From positions 124,001 to 188,000 of the forward strand of contig NZ_JPRF03000014.1 in NCBI RefSeq assembly GCF_001188955.3: 64,000 nt of DNA, given 5' to 3'. Numbering within the stretch: the first letter of the stretch is position 1; each line of letters opens with the position of its first letter. Both the position numbers and the translations under genes were made by a program. This document shows positions 24,100 to 32,216 of the stretch, one piece after another. The stretch is from Kitasatospora aureofaciens. GTDB lineage: Bacteria > Actinomycetota > Actinomycetes > Streptomycetales > Streptomycetaceae. Below the pieces are notes generated by a model. The model ran no database searches, was not told where the DNA came from, and saw only the letters and a list, made by a program, of their open reading frames with translations.

Positions 24100-25002
24100 C
24101 TAGCACCCGCCCCCGCACCCGCCCCCGCCGCCGCCGAGCGAGGCCCCCGGCGAGCCCAGGACCCGGGCCGCGCTGCGGTGCCCGAGCCCGGCCGCCAGCC
24201 GCAGGTCCCCGTTCCTCAGGAACCCGGCCAGGAAGCCCGCCGCGAAGGCGTCCCCGGCCCCGGTGAGGTCACGTACCTCGGCGACGGGTGGCACCGGCAC
24301 GGTGAACAGGTCCTCGCCCGGCACGTCGACCGTCGTCGGCTCCGCCCCCGACTTGGTGACCACCGTGGTGGCGCCCAGTCGGGCGCGCTCCGGCCCGGGC
24401 AGGCCGTCCACCAGCAGGCCGAGGAAGGCCGACTCCGAGCGGTTGGCGAACACGAAGGTCGGCGCCAACCCGACCAGCAGGGCGAGGAACCGCTCCCGTC
24501 CGAACTGCTCCAGCATCCCGGTGGAGGAGGCGTCCACCGACGTGGTGCCGCCCGCCTGCCGGACCCGGGCGAGCGCGTCGACCGCCGTCCGTCCGACCGG
24601 CTCGCCGTCGAAGGAGTAGGCGGGCACGTGCAGGTGGGTCAGGCCGGCCAGCCACTCGTCCGGGGCGCGTTCCAGCAGCTTGGCCGCACCGCGGTCGGGC
24701 AGCATGGTGCGCTCGCCGTCCGGGTCGATCAGCACCACGATGCTGCCGGTCCGGCCGTGCCGCTGCACCCGTACGTCCACGCCGTGGCCGCCGAGTTCGG
24801 CGACGACGCCGTCCCCGACCGGGTCCGCGCCGACGCAGCCGAGGAAGCGGACCGGGTACTGCCCGGCGGCGAAGCAGGCGACGTTGGCCGCGCTGCCACC
24901 GCGCCGGCGGAACACCCGGGCCCCGGAGTCGGTGCCGTGGCGCAGCGGGCCGTCGGCCCAGACCACGATGTCCTCCACGAGGTCGCCGAGCACCCCGAGC
25001 AC
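24100..25002 (-). CDS. psuK: PfkB-family carbohydrate kinase, probable pseudouridine kinase
   Basis: This 300-residue ribokinase-family protein has the substrate motif RRRGGSAANVACFAAG near the N-terminus and the ATP/catalytic motif DLTGAGDAFAAGFLAG. It lies 3 bp downstream of psuG in the same direction. In the PsuK/PsuG pathway the kinase makes pseudouridine 5'-phosphate, which PsuG splits to uracil and ribose 5-phosphate. The substrate is inferred from this coupling. It starts with GTG. The C-terminus ends in an odd Gly/Cys run (GGGGGGCGGGC) coded by a purine-skewed tract. Confidence 0.85.
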   Translation of the reverse strand: MLGVLGDLVEDIVVWADGPLRHGTDSGARVFRRRGGSAANVACFAAGQYPVRFLGCVGADPVGDGVVAELGGHGVDVRVQRHGRTGSIVVLIDPDGERTMLPDRGAAKLLERAPDEWLAGLTHLHVPAYSFDGEPVGRTAVDALARVRQAGGTTSVDASSTGMLEQFGRERFLALLVGLAPTFVFANRSESAFLGLLVDGLPGPERARLGATTVVTKSGAEPTTVDVPGEDLFTVPVPPVAEVRDLTGAGDAFAAGFLAGFLRNGDLRLAAGLGHRSAARVLGSPGASLGGGGGGCGGGC

Positions 25003-25005
25003 GGG

Positions 25006-26034
25006 TCAGGCCCCGGTGGACGCGGGAGCGGACCCACCGGCCCGGGCGGCCAGGGCGACGGCGATCTCGCCACCGAGGCGGACGTTGCCGCGGTAGACCT
25101 CGACGTTGACCTCCAGGCTGCGGCCGCCGGTGTCACGCTGGATGTGGTCGAGCAGGAACGGAGTGGAGGCGTTGCCGGTGATGCCCCGGCGCTCGGCCTC
25201 GGCCCGGGCCCGGGCCAGGATGCCGTCCAGCTCCTCCGGCGGCAGTTGCTTGGCGGGGTCGACCGGGTTGGCGACCAGGACGGCCTGCGGCAGGTCGAGC
25301 CGGTCACGGGCGTCGATGACGGCGGCGGCCTCCTCGGGCGACCGGACGGCGAAGTTGATCTCGTGGCCGGAGTCGGTGACGTAGAAGCCGGGGTACTTGG
25401 TGGTGCGGTAGCCGATGACCGGGATGTTGAGGGTCTCGAAGCGCTCCAGGGTGGCCCGGATGTCGAGGATGGACTTCACGCCCGCGCTGATCACGGTGAC
25501 CGGCGTGGCCGCCAGGGTGGTCAGGTCGGCGGACTCGTCGAAGCTCTCCGAGGCGCCGAAGTGGACGCCGCCCAGGCCGCCGGTGGAGAAGACCCGCACG
25601 CCCGCGCGGTGGGCGAGGAAGGCCGTGGCGGCGACCGTGGTGCCACCGTGGCGTCCGAGCGCGGCGACGACGGGCAGGTCGCGCAGGCTGACCTTGTCCA
25701 GGCCGTCGGTGGCGGCCAGTTCGGTGATCTGCTCGGCGCTCAGACCGACCGTGGGGACGCCCGAGTGCACGCCGATGGTCGCCGGCACGACTCCCGCCCC
25801 GCGCAGCTGCTCCTCGGCCTCCAGCGCGACCGCCAGGTTGCGGGGCCGCGGCAGGCCGTGGGTGAAGATCGTCGACTCCAGGGCGACCACCGGACGGCCG
25901 TCGGCGACGGCCTGCACGACCTCCTCGGAGATCCGGATGGCGGCGGTGCCGCTGGTGGCGCTGCCGGTGCCGGGGGCGCCGGCCGTGCTGGGAATGCCGG
26001 CAGTGCCGGCGGTGCTGCGGGGCAGTCCGGTCAT
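25006..26034 (-). CDS. psuG: Pseudouridine-5'-phosphate glycosidase
   Basis: This 342-residue protein is a clear PsuG: GRPVVALESTIFTHGLPRP near the start, IGVHSGVPTVGL, the KVSLRDLPVV lysine segment, FSTGGLGGVHFGASESFD, VISAGVKSILDI, VIGYRTTKYPGFYV and NPVDPAKQLP. It hydrolyses the C-C glycosidic bond of pseudouridine 5'-phosphate in nucleoside salvage. I chose ATG 26034 because AGGAAG precedes it; the first 30 residues are Gly/Thr/Ala-rich and extra to the family. A LysR gene is divergent. Confidence 0.93.
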   Translation of the reverse strand: MTGLPRSTAGTAGIPSTAGAPGTGSATSGTAAIRISEEVVQAVADGRPVVALESTIFTHGLPRPRNLAVALEAEEQLRGAGVVPATIGVHSGVPTVGLSAEQITELAATDGLDKVSLRDLPVVAALGRHGGTTVAATAFLAHRAGVRVFSTGGLGGVHFGASESFDESADLTTLAATPVTVISAGVKSILDIRATLERFETLNIPVIGYRTTKYPGFYVTDSGHEINFAVRSPEEAAAVIDARDRLDLPQAVLVANPVDPAKQLPPEELDGILARARAEAERRGITGNASTPFLLDHIQRDTGGRSLEVNVEVYRGNVRLGGEIAVALAARAGGSAPASTGA

Positions 26035-26133
26035 GATGCGAGCTTCCTGTGAGATGCCACTGCGGTGGGGCAACGCGACGATCAGCGTATGGACGGTTCG
26101 GATCGGAAACCAGAATGAGTCCTGGGGTTTTCG

Positions 26134-26149
26134 ATAGGTGGTCAGCTAT
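26134..26149. promoter_or_regulatory. LysR-type inverted repeat between psuG and the LysR gene
   Basis: ATAG (26134-26137) and CTAT (26146-26149) form an interrupted inverted repeat in an AT-rich stretch just upstream of the LysR start. This is the size and position expected for a LysR autoregulatory site in a divergent promoter. Confidence 0.4.
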
Positions 26150-26172
26150 TGGTTCTCACTAGGCTGATCCTC

Positions 26173-27075
26173 ATGGGCTTCACCTTGCGTCAGCTGGAGG
26201 TCTTCCTGACCGTCGCGGAGACGCTGCACTTCGGCCGGGCCGCCGAGCGGCTGCACATCTCGCAGCCGACGGTCAGCCAGGAGGTCGCCCGGCTGGAGCG
26301 GACCGTCGGCGTGGAGCTGTTCGACCGCAGCCGCCGCTCGGTCGCGCTGACCGGGGCCGGCGAGGTGATGGCCGCCGAGAGCGCGCGGCTGCTCGAACAG
26401 GCGGGGGCTCTGCTGACCCGGGTCCGGCTGCACGAGGAGTCCCGACTGGGGACGGCCCGGATCGTCGCCTCGCCGAGCGTGGTGAACCGGCTGCTGCCCG
26501 CCGTGGTCAGCCGCGCGGAGCAGGAGCTGCCCGCGCTCGACACCGCCGAACTCGCCGTCGACACCGGGCAGGTCTCCGCCACCTTGGCCGGCGAGCTCGC
26601 CGACATCGGCCTCGGCCGCTTCCTGGAGGAGGTGTCCGGCTACCGGCTGGAGCGGATCGCCGACGAGCCGGTCCGGGTCGCCCTCGGCCGGGACCACCCG
26701 CTGGCCGGGCGGGTGAGCCTGGGGCTGACCGAACTGCGCGACCTCCCACTGCTGTTGTGGCCGCGCGAGCAGCACCCCCGGTACTACGACCACGTGCTCG
26801 GCCTGTGCGCGGAGCGCGGCGTCGACCCGCCGGTGCTGGTCAGCCCGCCGCGGATCGTCGGCTCCCGGCTGTACCTGCTCGCCCGCAACCGCGCCTTCTC
26901 GCTGGTGCCCGGCTCGTTGACCGGCCACCTCACCGAGGACGTGGCCACCGTACCGCTGGAGGGGCGGGCCACCCTGCCGCTGGAGATGCAGTGGCGCACG
27001 GACGACCGGCGGCCTGCGCTGGCGACGCTGCGCAACGTGATCCGGCAGGAGGCGGCGAAGCTGGAGGACCGGTAG
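26173..27075 (+). CDS. LysR family transcriptional regulator
   Basis: This 300-residue protein starts with a typical LysR helix-turn-helix (FTLRQLEVFLTVAETLHFGR, then RLHISQPTVSQEVARLERTV, LFDRSRRSVALTGAGEV). A periplasmic-binding-protein-like effector domain follows. It is divergent from psuG-psuK and is the best candidate activator for pseudouridine use, possibly responding to pseudouridine or a breakdown product. I take ATG 26173; a TTG at 26149 would add eight residues. Confidence 0.88.
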   Translation: MGFTLRQLEVFLTVAETLHFGRAAERLHISQPTVSQEVARLERTVGVELFDRSRRSVALTGAGEVMAAESARLLEQAGALLTRVRLHEESRLGTARIVASPSVVNRLLPAVVSRAEQELPALDTAELAVDTGQVSATLAGELADIGLGRFLEEVSGYRLERIADEPVRVALGRDHPLAGRVSLGLTELRDLPLLLWPREQHPRYYDHVLGLCAERGVDPPVLVSPPRIVGSRLYLLARNRAFSLVPGSLTGHLTEDVATVPLEGRATLPLEMQWRTDDRRPALATLRNVIRQEAAKLEDR

Positions 27076-27324
27076 GAGCCACCGGACCTCAGCCCCGGAA
27101 GACTGAACCGACCATAGGCACCACCGGAGTTGTGGAAGCCCAGAGCCTCCGGCAGCAGCCCTTGACGCTCACATGCCACCGCCGAAAGGATGCCCGGATC
27201 ACCCACCCGGCCCGTCGCGCGCCGACGGACCGCCCGACGACCCCGGGGATCCACCTTGGCCCTGCGCTCCCTGTTCCGCCGTCCCGAGTCCCGAACGCCC
27301 GCACTCGGCCGAACCGAGTCCCGG

Positions 27325-29010
27325 ATGCCCATGACCCGGCGTCCCGAGTCCCGAACGCCCGTACTGCGCCGCGTCGCCGGACTGATCGGCGCCGCCGCCC
27401 TCGCCCTGTCCGGCACCCTCACCGCCGCCGCCCCCGCCCACGCCGACTTCGGCAGCGACTACCACGACCCGGTCACCGCCACCAAGCCGCTCACCCGCCC
27501 CGACACCCGCTCCTGCACCGTCGACGTGATGCGCGACCGCGAGTTCCGCAACGGCTACGGAAACCCGCCAGACACCCCGTACACCGCCACTCTCACCCCG
27601 CCCGCCGCCTGCGCCGGCCCCTGGTCCGCCGTGGTCCTGGACATCCACGGACAGGTCGCCGGGCGGCAGTTCGACCGGATCTTCAGCGTCCGCGTCGGCG
27701 GCGTCCAGGTGCTGCTGTCCTCCACCCCGGAGCCGTCCAAGGACGGCATCCAGTGGAACGTCGAACGCGATCTCACCCGCTACGCCCCGCTGTTCACGGC
27801 CGGCCCGCAGCCGTTCTCCTTCGACCTCGCCAACGTCACCGACGCCACCTACACCGGTGTCTACAAGATCTCGGCGAGCCTGACCTTCTACACCGCCGAC
27901 GACCGCTGGCCCGCCACCCACAACGCCGACCAGGTCCTCACCACCGGCCCGTTCTCGCTCACCCAGGCCGCCCCGAGCACCGGCAAGGACCTCACCTTCC
28001 CGCCGAACCTGGAGCGCCTGACCGCCGAGGTCTACGCCCGGGGCGGCGGCGCCTGCGAGGAGTTCGCGTACGCCTCCGCACCGGACGCCTTCGTCGCCGC
28101 CAACCCCTCGATCGGCGCCTGCGGCAAGGGCCCGTTCCGCGAGCTGCGGCTCACCGTGGACGGCCGGGTGGCCGGCGCGGTCTGGCCGTACCCGGTGATC
28201 TACACCGGCGGCTGGGACCCCCTGCTGTGGCGGCCGGTCCCGGGCATCTTCGCCTTCGACCTGCCCGCCTACCGGCTCGACCTCACCCCGTACGCCGGCC
28301 TGCTGCTCGACGGCCGCCCGCACAGCCTCGGCATCACGGTCAACGCGGCCGAGGCGCAGAGCAACGACGTCTGGACGGGCCAGGTCAACCTGTTCGCCGA
28401 GGTCGATCACGGCGCCGCCCGCACCTCCGGGCAGCTCACCGACTACCGCGTCGCCCCCGAGGCGACCGTCGGCACCGAGCTCACCGACCACGGCGGCGGC
28501 AGCGGCGACTGGACCGTCACCGCGGCCCGGCACGATCTCGCCCGCGGCTGGGTGCAGACCTCGCACGGGCGGATCACCACCGAGGTCCGCGACGACCTCT
28601 CGTTCAGCTCCGCCCAGCAACTGCGCGATGGCGGCAACGACGTGACGCTGCACAACGGCACCGACCTCACCCGCACCACCGCCACCTGGGGCGGCGGACC
28701 GCACCGCACCACCACCGTGCACGAGGGCGAACCGCTGGACGTCACCTACAAGGTGACCCACGACGCGGCCGGGAACACCGACCAGAACACCGCGATGGAC
28801 CTCGGCTACCACCGCGAGGCCACCACCTCGACCGGCAACCACGTCACCGAGCGCTCCACCGTCGACCACACCCTGCAACCCACCGCCCAGCGGCACGACG
28901 GCGACCGCACCGTCCGCACCGGCAGCAGCGCCGAGGACTACCGCAGCACCGGACCGGACGGGCCGTACCACCGGACGCTGAGCTCCGTCGACGGGTGGCC
29001 GAAGCCGTAA
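27325..29010 (+). CDS. Secreted peptide-N-glycosidase A-like amidase (PNGase A family)
   Basis: The protein of about 561 residues is exported (signal core RRVAGLIGAAALALSG to APAHA) and belongs to the PNGase A-type family. Family-like segments are AGPWSAVVLDIHGQVAGRQF, VRVGGVQVLLSSTPEPSKDG, WNVERDLTRYAPLF, and FREL followed by RVAGAVWPYPVIYTGGWDP. Such enzymes release N-glycans by cutting the Asn-GlcNAc amide bond. Starts at 27190, 27256 (TTG) and 27331 are also possible; I favour 27325 because it leaves a normal signal peptide. Upstream, a 22-bp sequence is repeated directly at 27283 and 27339, spanning the candidate starts. Confidence 0.8.
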   Translation: MPMTRRPESRTPVLRRVAGLIGAAALALSGTLTAAAPAHADFGSDYHDPVTATKPLTRPDTRSCTVDVMRDREFRNGYGNPPDTPYTATLTPPAACAGPWSAVVLDIHGQVAGRQFDRIFSVRVGGVQVLLSSTPEPSKDGIQWNVERDLTRYAPLFTAGPQPFSFDLANVTDATYTGVYKISASLTFYTADDRWPATHNADQVLTTGPFSLTQAAPSTGKDLTFPPNLERLTAEVYARGGGACEEFAYASAPDAFVAANPSIGACGKGPFRELRLTVDGRVAGAVWPYPVIYTGGWDPLLWRPVPGIFAFDLPAYRLDLTPYAGLLLDGRPHSLGITVNAAEAQSNDVWTGQVNLFAEVDHGAARTSGQLTDYRVAPEATVGTELTDHGGGSGDWTVTAARHDLARGWVQTSHGRITTEVRDDLSFSSAQQLRDGGNDVTLHNGTDLTRTTATWGGGPHRTTTVHEGEPLDVTYKVTHDAAGNTDQNTAMDLGYHREATTSTGNHVTERSTVDHTLQPTAQRHDGDRTVRTGSSAEDYRSTGPDGPYHRTLSSVDGWPKP

Positions 29011-29100
29011 GCGGCTCGGACTCCGAGCGGCCGAAGCCGCAAGGCCGAGGCACATCGCCCCGACTTGCGAAATTTGCCCGAATTCGTCCCCTTGACCCCT

Positions 29101-29329
29101 GGTGCACACGTCGCGGGAGGCGCATGATGGGAGATGGACCTGCGAGGTAGCTGAAGGAAGTTCGACCGCAGGAGGCAGTGGCGACAGGTCGAGACGGATC
29201 AGGGTCTGCCGCTGGAAACTACCTCGGTCGACGATCGAACTACCGGCTGGAGGACGTCAAGTCCGTAAGCCACCCCCACCTCGTAGGTTCCGCGCGTCCA
29301 CGGAGCATCCCCTCGGCTCCGTGGACGCG
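29101..29329 (+). ncRNA. Candidate structured non-coding RNA (strand uncertain)
   Basis: This interval lies between the convergent PNGase A and response-regulator genes and has no credible coding frame. It contains several exact complementary segments: an 8-bp helix CGAGGTAG (29143-29150) with CTACCTCG (29219-29226); inside it GGCAG (29174-29178) with CTGCC (29206-29210); AGTTCGA (29159-29165) with TCGAACT (29235-29241), which crosses the first helix like a pseudoknot; and a nested hairpin GGCT/GGAC with GTCC/AGCC (29245-29271). A 14-bp terminator-like hairpin closes it. A TTGACC hexamer at 29092 and an AT-rich stretch at 29064-29090 precede it. I do not recognise a known RNA family. Confidence 0.45.
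29293..29329. terminator. Perfect 14-bp hairpin terminator
   Basis: CGCGTCCACGGAGC (29293-29306) pairs perfectly with 29316-29329 across a nine-base loop. It lies between the candidate RNA and the 3' end of the leftward response-regulator gene and could serve either or both. Confidence 0.8.
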
Positions 29330-29385
29330 TCCATTCGCGCGACCGCAGCCGTGACCGCCCCCGCAACCGCCCCCGCGACCGCCCG

Positions 29386-30057
29386 CTACTGCGGCACCGG
29401 GTACCCCATCTCCCAGGCGTGCACCGCGATCCCGACCCGGTTCGCCACGCCCAGCTTGCGCTGGATGCTGGCCACGTGGGTCTTCACCGTCCCCGCGGAG
29501 ATGAACAGTTCGGCCGCGATGTCGGCGTTGGTCCGGCCCGCCGCGACGTGTCCCGCGATCTCCACCTCCCGCTCGGTCAGCGCCACCACCGGTGCGGCCG
29601 ACCGGGCCGGCCGACGCGGCGCCGTCACGTGCTTCAGCAGCCGCACCGTCACCGACGGACTGATCAGGCTCTCGCCGTTCGCCGCCGCCCGCACCGCCTC
29701 GGCCAGCAAGGACGGGCCGGAACGCTTCAGCAGGAATCCGGCCGCGCCGTGCTGCAGCGCCGGGTAGACGTACTCGTCCAGGTCGAAGGTGGTCAGCACC
29801 ACCACCCGCACCGAGCCGGACAGCCGCCTGGTCACCTCCAGCCCGTCCAGCCTCGGCATCCGGATGTCCACCAGCGCGACGTCCGGCCGCAGGTCGGCCG
29901 CCAGCTCCAGCGCGGCCAGCCCGTCGACGGCCTCGCCCACCACCTCGATGTCCGGTTGCGCCTCCAGGATCCGCCGCACGCTGCGCCGCACGGCCTCCTG
30001 GTCGTCCGCGACCAACACCCGGATCACCCGCGGACACCCACCGTTCGTACTCGTCAC
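29386..30057 (-). CDS. NarL/LuxR-family response regulator
   Basis: This 223-residue protein has a receiver domain (VLVADDQEAVRRSVRRIL; phospho-acceptor Asp in VALVDIRMPRLDG; conserved Thr/Lys in VVLTTFD and GFLLKR). A LuxR-type helix-turn-helix follows (ALTEREVEIAGHVAAGRTNA, ELFISAGTVKTHVASIQRKL). It follows the histidine kinase gene after 153 bp and is its expected partner. Start is GTG 30057; an internal GTG near VIRVLVADD is also possible. Confidence 0.9.
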   Translation of the reverse strand: MTSTNGGCPRVIRVLVADDQEAVRRSVRRILEAQPDIEVVGEAVDGLAALELAADLRPDVALVDIRMPRLDGLEVTRRLSGSVRVVVLTTFDLDEYVYPALQHGAAGFLLKRSGPSLLAEAVRAAANGESLISPSVTVRLLKHVTAPRRPARSAAPVVALTEREVEIAGHVAAGRTNADIAAELFISAGTVKTHVASIQRKLGVANRVGIAVHAWEMGYPVPQ

Positions 30058-30210
30058 GCCCGGCAGTCTTCCGCACGACCCGGCAGGCGGGGAAGTTCAC
30101 GCTCGGGAAAGTCCACGCCGCCGCTCCGGCGCGGTTCACCTCCGCCCGGTGAGGCCGGCCGTCATGAACGCATCCAGTGGACCTCCCTCCGCTCCTCCGT
30201 CCGTCAGCCG

Positions 30211-31395
30211 TCACCTCCCCGGCAGAGTGCAGCACACCTCCCAGCCCGACGGGCCGAGCGGGCCGGAGGTCAGGGTGCCGCCGTGGGCGGCGGCACGGGC
30301 CGCGAGGCCGGCCAGGCCGGTACCGCCGGTGCCGGGGCGGCGGCGCAGCCGGAGCCTCCGGGTGGCCGGCCCACCGGTGTCACCGACGGTCAGCCGTACC
30401 GCGCGGCCATCCGGCTCGGGGGCCACCCGGACCGTCACCACGGCGGCCTGCGGGGCGTGGCGGCGGACGTTGGTCAGGGCCTCCAGGACGACGGCGTACG
30501 CGGTGGCCTGGGCCTCGGCGGAGAGCAGTCCGACGACCCCCGGGGCCAGATCGACGGTGGCGCGCGGACCGCCCTTCGTCCCGAAGCGGGCCACCAGCTC
30601 CGGCAGATCGGCCAGACCGGGGCGGCGGGTGGTTCCGGCCGCCTCCTGGTCCCCGCGCAGCGCGCCGACCATCTCGTCCATCGAGTCCAGCGCACGCAGC
30701 CCCGCCTCCTCCAGCCGGCGCAGCAGCGTCGCCGTCTCCTCCGTCTCCGGCCCCGGGAGCTGGCCGGCCTGGGCCTCCAGCACGATGCCCGTGATCTCGT
30801 GGGCGACGAAGTCGTGCAGTCCGCGCGCGACTTCGAGCCGCTGCTCGCGCCTGGCCCGGGCTACGGCCCGTTCCCGGCGGGCGTCCAGGACGCGCAGGTA
30901 GAGACTCGCTCCGCCGACCCCGAGCACCGGCAGCAGGGAGAACAGCACGCCACCCACCGGCCCGGCCGCGCCGCCCTGGGGCATCCGGAGGGCGAACCGC
31001 AGCGGCAGCACCACGGCCGCGAGGCCGACCAGTCCGCCGATCGGCCCGGCCCAGCGGTCGGGAAGCCTGCGGACAGCCCGGAACAGCACACCGATCAGCG
31101 CGAGCCATTCGAACGGCGCCCAGAACGCGGGCAGCCGGTAGGGCCCCGGGTAGCACAGGTCGACCAGCAGCGAGGCCCCGGCGGCCGCGCCGGCCGCGGT
31201 GGCGAGCGTGACCCGGCCGAGCGGCCACGCCAGCAGCGCCACCACGGCGGCCAGCGCGGCCGTCAGGGCGAGCAACAGGGCCGCGCCGCGGTCCCCCGGG
31301 TGCGCGAGCGCGGCGGGCGCGAACAGCAGGAGGGCGGCGGTGACGGTGGGCCAACGCCGGGACCGGTCGGGGCGGGTCAGTGGATCGGTACGCAC
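30211..31395 (-). CDS. Sensor histidine kinase (HisKA_3 type)
   Basis: This 394-residue membrane kinase has about five or six hydrophobic segments in the first 170 residues. The dimerisation/phospho-acceptor helix is RLEVARGLHDFVAHEITGIV (His in GLHDF), and the ATPase domain has EALTNVRRHAP (N-box), LTVGDTGGP (G1) and TGGTGLAGLAARAAAHGG (G2). The short G1 motif is less canonical than usual. The response regulator lies downstream and a secreted protein gene is divergent, so this protein likely senses an envelope signal and controls that secreted protein. The start codon abuts the divergent region rich in inverted repeats. Confidence 0.88.
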   Translation of the reverse strand: MRTDPLTRPDRSRRWPTVTAALLLFAPAALAHPGDRGAALLLALTAALAAVVALLAWPLGRVTLATAAGAAAGASLLVDLCYPGPYRLPAFWAPFEWLALIGVLFRAVRRLPDRWAGPIGGLVGLAAVVLPLRFALRMPQGGAAGPVGGVLFSLLPVLGVGGASLYLRVLDARRERAVARARREQRLEVARGLHDFVAHEITGIVLEAQAGQLPGPETEETATLLRRLEEAGLRALDSMDEMVGALRGDQEAAGTTRRPGLADLPELVARFGTKGGPRATVDLAPGVVGLLSAEAQATAYAVVLEALTNVRRHAPQAAVVTVRVAPEPDGRAVRLTVGDTGGPATRRLRLRRRPGTGGTGLAGLAARAAAHGGTLTSGPLGPSGWEVCCTLPGR

Positions 31396-31544
31396 ACCGC
31401 CGAGACTACGGGCAGCTCTCCCGGGGGAGGCGGGCCTCCTCCCCCAGGTGGAGCCAACTCCCCTCCCTGGCGGGAGGTTTGCCCGACCCTCCCGCGGGAG
31501 ACTCGTTGCCGTCGGAACGACCCCGCACAGGAGGATGAACCATC
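31396..31544. promoter_or_regulatory. Divergent promoter region with inverted repeats
   Basis: The spacer between the kinase and the secreted protein gene holds GGGGAGG-type inverted repeats near 31426-31446. It also holds GCGGGAGG paired with CCTCCCGC flanking TTTGCCCGA near 31468-31494. These resemble tandem response-regulator sites but match no consensus that I can name. Confidence 0.35.
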
Positions 31545-32123
31545 GTGAACCGCCGTCCCGCCGTCACCGCGGCCGTGCTCTGTCTCCTGGCGGCGACGGT
31601 CGCCACCGCCGCCCCGGCCTCCGCCGGGGCACCGGCCCCATCAGGGCCGCCGACCTCCTCGGCGGGACCGGTCGCCGCGACCGATGCGTCGGTGAGCCTG
31701 CACGGCACCGGTGACACCGTTCTCGGCTCCGGCTTCAGCACCTTCGAGGGCGACCCGGTCCAGTTCACGATCGACGCCCGCGCCGACACCCTCAAGCCCT
31801 CGGAGACCACCCGCGGCCACTTCCACGTCCGCCACGTGCACACCGACGGCCGGCTGGTCGCCGACTTCGAGGGGGACATCACCTGCCTGGCCGTCGGCGG
31901 CCGGGAGGCCATCGCCACGGGCGTGGTCACCAGGGGCGAGGCGCCGTGGTTCCCTGGCAAGCCGGTGGTCGGCCAGAAGGTGGCGCTCTCGGTGGAGGAC
32001 CACGGCCGGCACGGGGACCGGATCGGCTGGATCTGGGGCTTCTTCGGCGCGCCGGTCTCGGACTGCCAGGGCACGGTACCGTTCATCCGCACGACCGGTG
32101 GCGACTTCACCGTGCGCGGCTGA
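31545..32123 (+). CDS. Secreted hypothetical protein
   Basis: This 192-residue protein has a signal peptide (AAVLCLLAATVATAAPASAG) and an Ala/Pro/Ser linker, followed by a beta-rich domain. That domain contains TTRGHFHVRHVHTDGRLVADFEG-like His clusters, two cysteines (DITCLAV and VSDCQGT) that could form a disulfide, and WIWGFFGAPV. The GTG start follows AGGAGG at a good distance. It is divergent from the two-component system and probably its target. Similar repeats-free exported proteins are common in Streptomyces; function unknown. Confidence 0.78.
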   Translation: MNRRPAVTAAVLCLLAATVATAAPASAGAPAPSGPPTSSAGPVAATDASVSLHGTGDTVLGSGFSTFEGDPVQFTIDARADTLKPSETTRGHFHVRHVHTDGRLVADFEGDITCLAVGGREAIATGVVTRGEAPWFPGKPVVGQKVALSVEDHGRHGDRIGWIWGFFGAPVSDCQGTVPFIRTTGGDFTVRG

Positions 32124-32216
32124 CCTCCGCCTGAGCACCGCCTGACCAGGGCCTTCCGGCACGCCGGGCCGGGGTGTCACCACCTGCCCGATCACCCGGA
32201 CCCCCTGGAGGCACCG

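Noticed and set aside
29101-29329. Known riboswitch or housekeeping RNA (cobalamin, tmRNA, RNase P, SRP)
   Set aside because: The sequence lacks the conserved cores of these classes as I know them, and no suitable downstream gene is in the right orientation for a cis-acting switch.
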